From NCBI RefSeq assembly GCF_954871325.1, contig NC_088775.1:5505475-5569474 (forward strand): DNA of 64,000 bases, given 5' to 3'. The translations under genes and the position numbers were made by a program. How positions within the stretch are numbered: the first letter of the stretch is position 1; each line of letters begins with the position of its first letter. Below, one piece after another: positions 59,201 to 64,000 of the stretch. The DNA is from Gordionus sp. m RMFG-2023 (Eukaryota; Nematomorpha; Gordioida; Chordodea; Parachordodidae). Under the pieces are notes generated by a model. The model worked only from the letters and a program-made list of their open reading frames with translations. It ran no database searches and had not been told where the DNA came from.

Positions 59201-61903
59201 AAAATCAAACGATACGTTTTAGAGTTTAAAAAGTTTTCAAAAATGGCGCATTTTTTTTGAGGTACATTATTATATATATATATATAATCTGTGATTATTT
59301 ATCACTAAATTTCAAGAAATTTTAATAAAGAGTTAATATTAAAAATCTAGTTATTTAAACATGCTAGTATAGTAAATTACATCGAATTAATTTTAAAATA
59401 TTTATTAATTAATTTAACTACGAATTATCTCCCTGAATTTATTAATTAATGTTATCAAATAAATGTTTAAGATATCTCGTTAATAGTAACTTTGGTTAAC
59501 TAAATTTAGAAATCTCATCTCATTTTATTAAATTAAAAACAATATGTGCATTTATATTAAATAAAATTTCTTCTAGTTGCATAATTTAAACATTGAATTT
59601 AATAAAAAAGGCTATTTCATCGAGCATAAAAATACTAAATTAGTTTGGCTTTGGCATGCTTGAACAAATCAAATAAATTGGCGAAAAAATAATCTCGTAA
59701 CTAAGATTGATTTAGGATCAGATGTCTCAAATTCTATTTATTTTATAATATGATAGTTAATTTCGATAATGGGCAACTTCAATAATAATAATTTATATGT
59801 TGTATTGAAAACCATGGTATTATCTTTTTTGTCTTCAACGATTATGCCCCTAAATTTGCCCTTGTTAAACACTCTATAAGATTGATACATCTTGCTTGGC
59901 TTCGTGTAGATTGTCCGATTGCCATCTTTATCTTCAATAAAAAAATCAGAACTCAACACATTCTCTGTTATGGGATATAGTGTTAAGTGTAAAAAGCGTT
60001 CCTCCTTTTCTTCTGGTAAATTCATATTTTGCTGTATAATATCATCCATATGTCCACTTTGTACATCTAAATATGCCAAGGACCATTGACTATGACACAT
60101 TTCTAAAAAATCATATAAATAATATATAAATATCTTAATTTATCTTCGTTATCAAATCAAAATTATTATAACCACTTTGGCAATACAAAAAAATATCGTT
60201 TTAAAATTTTGATCTTAGCTATATACCGTGGAAATCATCATAAATTGAAGAAATAATTTATGTAAATATTAAGAAAAAACATATAATAAAATATGCTCGA
60301 GAATAGCCTTATAGTTTTTTTTTTCAATATTTTTTAAATAAGACATTATCCCGCTATTAAATAAAGATTACCTATTTGTGTAGTCAAAATCAGATAAAAA
60401 ATAATTTGGACGTTGAACATTTGAATTTGATTAGAACTTTGATTCAATTTTTTTTTTGAAAAATCTTATGCTTTAATCAATATAATATGGAAACAGTATA
60501 ACTTCTTAAATTTATTTTCAACCTTTATAAATTTTTTTTTTAAATATAGCCTTTTTGCTTAGTTAAAACTTAAGATATTAAGTATGAAATGTAGTATTTT
60601 TGTTTAAATATTTGACTACCCTAATTACTGCAAAACAATCTAATTGTAAATATGTATTTTATAATTTAGATATATATTTGTTAAATATATTATTTTAAAT
60701 TTTTATTAAAAATCACCCCCTCTCCCCCCCTCCTTCCCTAATATATGATAAATTTTCCGTTTCCAATCTTTTTTAAATAATAAATTATATATTATTTGCC
60801 TTCTAAGGTCAAGGTCAGGGGGGGGGGTGATTTGTCTCCTCTATCCCTTCTGTTTACTCGACTGCTGCCATTTTATGATAAAATCTCGAATTCAGATTTA
60901 AACTTTTTTCCAATATTTTTCTAAAGGTAAAAGTTTTGGATGGCCTTTCTTATAAATTCTTCCCAGTTTTTGAACACCTTTTTAGGAGGGGGAACGATCT
61001 AAGGAGTATATTTTTTTACATTAATTTTGGTTACACCTTTTTATCTAATTAACAAAATTATTTACTATACATAGTTCTTAAAAAAATTATATGATTATGG
61101 TGTTGAAAGTTTATGATAACAATACCAACATCAATACAATTGTTAATATCTCGTCTGAAGTATCGATATGGGATTTGAATCTTTATATATACATGTAAGA
61201 GTGAATTTGTATTTATAAAATATCAAATTACATAATTTGTGCTGAATAATTTCTTATTCAATCATTTATAATTATTTATTTTGCTATATTTATATTGCAT
61301 ATAAATATTACCCAATTCATATTCCAATCATCTGTTTATTCCCGAAACTCATTTCAAAATGACAAATCTAATATTAGAAACTGTGTTCCAATTTGAACTT
61401 ATACCCTTTGTGTTTTAGCAATAAATCTGTCAATTTTTAAGAATAATTAAATAAAGTTTTGTAGATTGAAAGAGGGATAAATTATTAATGTTTTTAGTAA
61501 ATTTAATCATGATATATTAACAGGGTTTAAATTAGTGTTATTAGACTGCTCGATTAATGCGCATTCAAAGTTGGTTAAACAAATTTTAACTTTCCAACTT
61601 AAAAAATTCATTTTTTATTAAACTTTTGAGGCAAATGTTTGTTCTATCAATCAAATGACTGCAACTTATTTTTTGTTGGTGAAAATGCAACGCCTACCCT
61701 ATCCTTTCCTTTTCATTTGAGCTGCAACTCTTTGTGGATAATTTGATGCACTGAAGTTTAAATTTGTTGGCAACTTTTTTTGAATAATAAGCGGACGTTA
61801 CATTTTTTGAAAAATAACTTTTAAACATGATTTTACCTACTAATGTGGTTAATATCAAAATAAGCTTCTCCAAGTTAACTACCTCATTATTTCTGGTAAT
61901 CAT
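38281..61903 (-). CDS. ADAMTS-like secreted zinc metalloprotease (17 exons)
   Basis: Exons 5' to 3' on the minus strand: 61903-61837, 60102-59813, 57220-57061, 55240-55107, 51086-51015, 50957-50876, 48844-48739, 46808-46674, 46517-46397, 44118-43999, 43181-43039, 42365-42302, 42230-42158, 42073-41943, 39416-39296, 38981-38840, 38438-38281; about 705 aa. GT-AG borders; all joins are in phase except 39296/38981 (one base off at an A7 run). Domains: signal peptide ([12 protein letters not shown]), propeptide (about 25-175), catalytic domain with HETGHLFGAKHD (about 299-310) and Met-turn GGIMHYD, disintegrin-like region (CYKGTC), TSP1 ([10 protein letters not shown] to [14 protein letters not shown]), Cys-rich ([25 protein letters not shown]), short spacer, stop. 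It should cleave extracellular matrix substrates. No C-terminal TSP1 array. TSP1 cysteines 2 and 6 are missing. The first exon is the least certain. Confidence 0.88.
39730..40035 (+). other. Less AT-rich protein-like remnant in ADAMTS intron
   Basis: About 300 bp of more balanced composition, ending in a frame open from about 39828 to a TAA near 40028 ([38 protein letters not shown]). Not recognised. It does not match ADAMTS and lies on the opposite strand, so it is probably a fragment of an inserted element or retrocopy. Confidence 0.35.
40382..41811. mobile_element. Foldback (fully palindromic) element, 1430 bp, in ADAMTS intron
   Basis: Ends are CAGGGTTTCCTATTG at 40382 and CAATGGGAAACCCTG-like sequence finishing at 41811. 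The outer roughly 230 bp of each arm is an array of 15-20-bp units of the type AAAAAAGGAAAAGT.CAATC (left) and its complement (right). The inner parts (TTTATTTCTAATTTTAACG against the mirrored AAAGTTAGAAATAAAATAAG; TTTTTGGCAGACAATTTTTT against AAAATTTTATTGTCTGCC) also pair, leaving a loop of under 200 bp near 41030-41215. This resembles Foldback-type transposons with repeat-built arms. No coding capacity; the frame at 40791-40982 is a by-product. No clear target duplication. Confidence 0.8.
44837..45215. mobile_element. Decayed GGCCCG-rich hAT-type element, copy 3 (ADAMTS intron)
   Basis: It has repeated AGCCCGACCATGCCCGAA, GCCAGACCCGGCCCGAA and GGCCCAGTTCGGTTCG motifs between A/T runs, and ends in TTTGTAGATCCCTA, similar to TGCAGGTCTCTG of copy 2. 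The flanks ATGTTTAT (44829-44836) and ATGTATGT (45216-45223) may be a worn 8-bp target duplication. Older than copies 1 and 2. Confidence 0.6.
48384..48593. mobile_element. Palindromic hAT-type MITE, copy D (ADAMTS intron)
   Basis: It begins TAATGTTGTTAAACAGCTCG and ends GAGCCGTTTAACAACACTA, 210 bp. A direct repeat TCTAAC directly abuts both ends (48378-48383, 48594-48599), shorter than the 8 bp seen at copies A and B. The interior is more diverged than in copies A-C. Confidence 0.8.
49995..50075 (-). repeat. Candidate tRNA-derived SINE or tRNA pseudogene
   Basis: On the minus strand GGGTTCGAGTCCCTG is a good RNA polymerase III B box, and CTTAGGGTAAGAGGATAGG about 45 bases before it resembles an A box. 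The cloverleaf does not close well (weak T stem, no clear acceptor stem), so a working tRNA is unlikely. Sequence continuing to about 49915 on that strand (GTTGGTATGTAGTAGAGATG) could be a SINE body. Confidence 0.4.
51165..51318. repeat. Degenerate ~14-bp TTCGCG-containing minisatellite
   Basis: About 12 units each carrying a TTCGC(G/T), TTTGCG or TTTGCTG core followed by A-rich spacer: TTCGCTGTAAAGGG, TTCGCGTAAAAGG, TTTCGCGGAAATAAA, CTTCGCGAAATTG, TTTCGCGCAAAAAG, TTTCGCGATAAAAG. CpG is otherwise rare here, so the array stands out. It lies in the ADAMTS intron just upstream of the 51086 exon. Confidence 0.75.
51644..51862. repeat. Direct tandem duplication, 115-bp period
   Basis: GAATCTATTA starts at 51644 and 51759. 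Both units continue with TAAGAGC.AAATAAATAGTT, AATTTATTCAAATTATACAA, CCATTCTTTATATT and CAATTTATTCATAGAAATAA. The second unit is about 10 bp shorter. High identity suggests a recent duplication. Confidence 0.85.
52574..54012 (-). mobile_element. hAT transposon with transposase remnant and 8-bp target duplication (ADAMTS intron)
   Basis: Termini are TAGTGCTGTAGAC at 52574 and GTTTACAACACTA ending at 54012, with GAACGCGTTCG subterminal palindromes on both sides (52600-52700; 53870-54000). Flanks CCAAAAGC (52566-52573) and CAAAAAGC (54013-54020) are an 8-bp target duplication with one mismatch. On the minus strand near 52890-53030 reads [20 protein letters not shown], the hAT C-terminal dimerisation domain. 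The rest of the transposase is shortened and interrupted, so the element is non-autonomous. Its TAGTGTTG-type end resembles that of the palindromic MITE, but the subterminal sequence differs. Confidence 0.88.
55530..56440 (-). mobile_element. Broken Ty3/gypsy retrotransposon, integrase part (ADAMTS intron)
   Basis: Read on the minus strand: integrase-core pieces ([25 protein letters not shown]) followed by the C-terminal portion with the typical [18 protein letters not shown] motif and a basic tail. Fragmentary, with several breaks; no LTRs recognised at its borders. Diverged from the fossil at 25826-26700. Old insertion in the intron between ADAMTS exons 57220-57061 and 55240-55107, same strand as the gene. 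Confidence 0.75.
58203..58416. mobile_element. Palindromic hAT-type MITE, copy E (ADAMTS intron)
   Basis: Diverged copy: TATTGTTAAACCCCTC at the left, TTTGAGCCAATTTTTAAAAA, ACTTCGAGATTTTGTTAATA, AATATTGAGTAAGCCGTTTC and CGAACCGTTTAAC near the right end. About 214 bp, retaining the mirror-image structure. Confidence 0.75.
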
Positions 61904-62801
61904 CACAATTTAATTAAGAGAATTTCACTTAATCTTTTTAAAAAAAACTTGCATAAAATGATTCCTGTCAAAACATTTATCTAAATAGAGATTTTATTTA
62001 ATATAAAATGTAATAGACAGTAAAATTTAAATTTTTAAGTTTTCCAATTTTCACTCTCTAAATCACTTAGACCTTATTTCTTACTTTCCTGATCTTTCTA
62101 TGATAAACAACTACATCATCCTTAAAATTTATTAGAAAAATTTCAAACATTTTATTTTTTATTGCTACTAAGTCATATTGGGAAATGGGAAACCTGGTTT
62201 TAAAATATTTAAATTTGAAATTCGAAAAGTCATATTAGGTCCAAAATGTGTTTCAGAATGTATAAAGGTATTAAGTACCTACCTGTAGGGATTTTAAGGA
62301 TCGAGTTAGACAAGAATTAAATTTATTTTGTTTTTTTAAAATATATTTCATTTTCATATCGTAATAATAAAGGTTAATAATAGTAATAAAATAATAATCT
62401 TTATCACAATTTATAAATATATACATATATATATATGTTTCGGTAAAAGCTAGTTGGATATAAAAAGCATTTGATATTATTTCACAAAAAAAAATTAACT
62501 TTTACAATTATCAATACTTTAAATATTGATTTATAGCCGCAAAACAATATACACAGATAATATAATATTATAAATAGAAGACCATTAAAATTGTTATAAT
62601 ATATTCTAAAATTTTGATATTGAGAATGATAAAATTATGATTATGATTTATTTAAATTTTGGGAATAATTATGAATATTTGTGCTGATATGAACTTAATT
62701 TTGGGAAATTGATTACTCAATAAAAATAGAACATTGAAATAATATTGTGAAAACATGGATACTAATGAAAGACATTTATATGACATTGGAAAAAAATTGA
62801 T

Positions 62802-62960
62802 CTGGCTAATTTAGTAATTGAGAAAAATGTTACTAATAAAAGTACCTGGAAAATTTGATAATTGGGAAAAAGATTACTGTTAAAAGAACCCGGTTAATTT
62901 GGTCATTGGGAAAATGGATAATGATAAAGAAACCTAGCTAATTTAAACATAAAAATAGGA
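62802..62960. repeat. Minisatellite, 44-bp unit
   Basis: Units start at 62802, 62846, 62890 and 62934, exactly 44 bp apart: C(T/C)GG..AATTT.GT.ATTG, then a GAAAAA stretch, GATTACT or a variant, and TAAAAG.AC. The last unit is partial. Weaker echoes occur to the left to about 62700. Confidence 0.85.
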
Positions 62961-63148
62961 CATTGGGCTCTCAAATCAAGTAACCTATGAGCAAACTAAT
63001 CGGGTTTCCATGAGCCAAATGGAACCGTATTTGTGTTAATGGAACGGATTGTATTTGGGTTAAAGGGCTACGGATAACTCCTTTTTCGATGTAGGGACAT
63101 GGATTACTTCATGGGCCATCCAAGAATGATTCTCTTGACCAGCTCTAG

Positions 63149-63400
63149 GATAACGATGACCTTGTGGGCCTAAGATGTCGATCAATCTACTATGGATTCG
63201 ATAACGATAATCATATGGGAGTTCAAGCATACAATGGCCTCGATAACTATATTCCGTTGGGAGATCAAGCATACAATGAAATCGTTAGGAATACCCTGTG
63301 GGATATCTATCAATATTGATACTCCGGTTGAAGATTACTCAACAATAGAATTGATATAGGTGCTCTAGGGAGAGATATTGATAATCTAGGCTAGATCATT
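63149..63400 (-). repeat. Tandem repeat with 42-bp (14-codon) period, open on the minus strand
   Basis: CATACAATG recurs at 63228 and 63270 (42 bp) with GATAAC.ATA and TGGGAG.TCAAG between; diverged units extend on both sides. On the minus strand an open frame at 63060-63272 reads a periodic peptide (LPTEYSYRGHCMLE, LPYDYRYRIHSRLID). It may be a fossil piece of a repeat-containing protein or an element's frame; nothing flanking supports a gene. Confidence 0.6.
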
Positions 63401-63749
63401 CGTAAAAGTCAGCTAACATTGATGCTCTTCTGAGAGATGAAAATTTTAAATGAGGAAGGGGGTAAGAGTGGATGTTAAAAAAGGTAACATCACACGATAA
63501 AGGTAAATGGAGACCAAAGACAAAGATTTTTTAGGAGAAACTGGATGCCTCTAGGAGATGTAGGTTTCCTTTCAATTAATGAAGCGAAACTGTATGTAGA
63601 AATATATTTTAATATATTATTTATACTTTATAAATTATTACATTTGTCAATTAGATATGCCACTTAATATTATATATTATGTGATATCTGAATCAATATA
63701 TATTTTTATATCCTGCCTTTTATTTGTATGTGTTATATAGATTAATAAA

Positions 63750-64000
63750 TATTGTAGAATGTCAAGAGGAACATAAATAAAAGAAAGAGGACAAACAATT
63801 TGGGATAATTGTTTAGAACAAAAGAATTAACATAATAGAAGGAGAAGTTAGAATATATGCAAACAAAACAATGGACAAAATATGGGGATAGATTAAAACA
63901 AAAGGATTGACTAGATGGTAAAAGGGATTGCCAGGATGATAGGATAACTTAGTACATAAAAGAGAGAAAGGAAATAGATATTCTTGTTTCAAATCATAGT
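63750..64000 (+). repeat. Dispersed purine-rich repeat, copy 2 (cut by the window edge)
   Basis: AGAATGTCAAGAGGAACATA, AATAGAAGGAGAAGTTAGAA, AACAAAACAATGGACAAAAT, GATTAAAACAAAAGGATTGA and AATAGATATTCTTGTTTCAA match the copy at 36648-36845 in order, with a longer spacer before the last block. It continues beyond the window. Family unknown. Confidence 0.7.

Larger units (their letters stand above)
61904..64000. other. Region upstream of ADAMTS; repeats only
   Basis: No further gene seen. The promoter of the ADAMTS gene should lie just right of 61903 but no element can be named. Two minisatellites (62802-62960 and 63149-63400) and a dispersed repeat (63750-64000) fill the right end. A MITE-like fragment at 61537-61575 (TAGTGTTATTAGACTGCTCG) lies in the first ADAMTS intron. 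Confidence 0.45.

Overview
The window is very AT-rich eukaryotic DNA. Its genes are spliced, with GT-AG introns and exons that join in phase. The protein types are a metazoan-style cationic amino acid transporter and an ADAMTS protease, which point to an invertebrate animal. Lineage is not determinable here; fast-evolving proteins and introns of only 41-51 nt in one gene hint at a derived lineage (inference). No bacterial signals, operons or CRISPR arrays were seen.

Layout: (1) 1227-2183, plus strand: a complete four-exon Trm9/ALKBH8-type tRNA wobble-uridine methyltransferase. (2) 2184-8783: decayed spacer with hAT-type non-autonomous elements and two direct tandem duplications, one of them immediately before the next gene. 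(3) 8784-21465, plus strand: a complete 13-exon SLC7-type cationic amino acid transporter (717 codons), its introns filled with hAT remnants and MITEs. (4) 24360-24845, minus strand: an intact single-exon gene of unknown function, convergent with the transporter. (5) 25826-28745: broken Ty3/gypsy fossils with an inverted pair of LTR-like arms. (6) 31480-32770: a decayed duplicate of block 3+4, containing transporter exons 11 and 13 followed by the orphan gene on the opposite strand, and itself hit by a MITE. (7) 32896-33891: a hAT element with a perfect 8-bp target duplication and a nested MITE. (8) 38281-61903, minus strand: a 17-exon ADAMTS-like secreted metalloprotease read here from scattered small exons, with signal peptide, propeptide, zinc site, disintegrin-like, TSP1, Cys-rich and spacer parts. 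Its introns hold a 1.43-kb foldback palindrome, a hAT element with target duplication, a gypsy fossil, a SINE candidate and minisatellites. (9) 61904-64000: two neighbouring minisatellites and a dispersed purine-rich repeat that recurs at 36648.

The three recognised genes are unrelated in function: tRNA modification, arginine/lysine uptake and extracellular proteolysis. What ties the window together is repeat history. Two hAT-type families (one palindromic, about 225 bp; one rich in GGCCCG) have seeded introns, spacers, a pseudogene and one another, which allows relative dating. I found no new multi-gene system. The most unusual items are the duplicated transporter-orphan block, the foldback element, the palindromic hAT MITE family, and the ADAMTS protein that has lost TSP1 cysteines 2 and 6 together.
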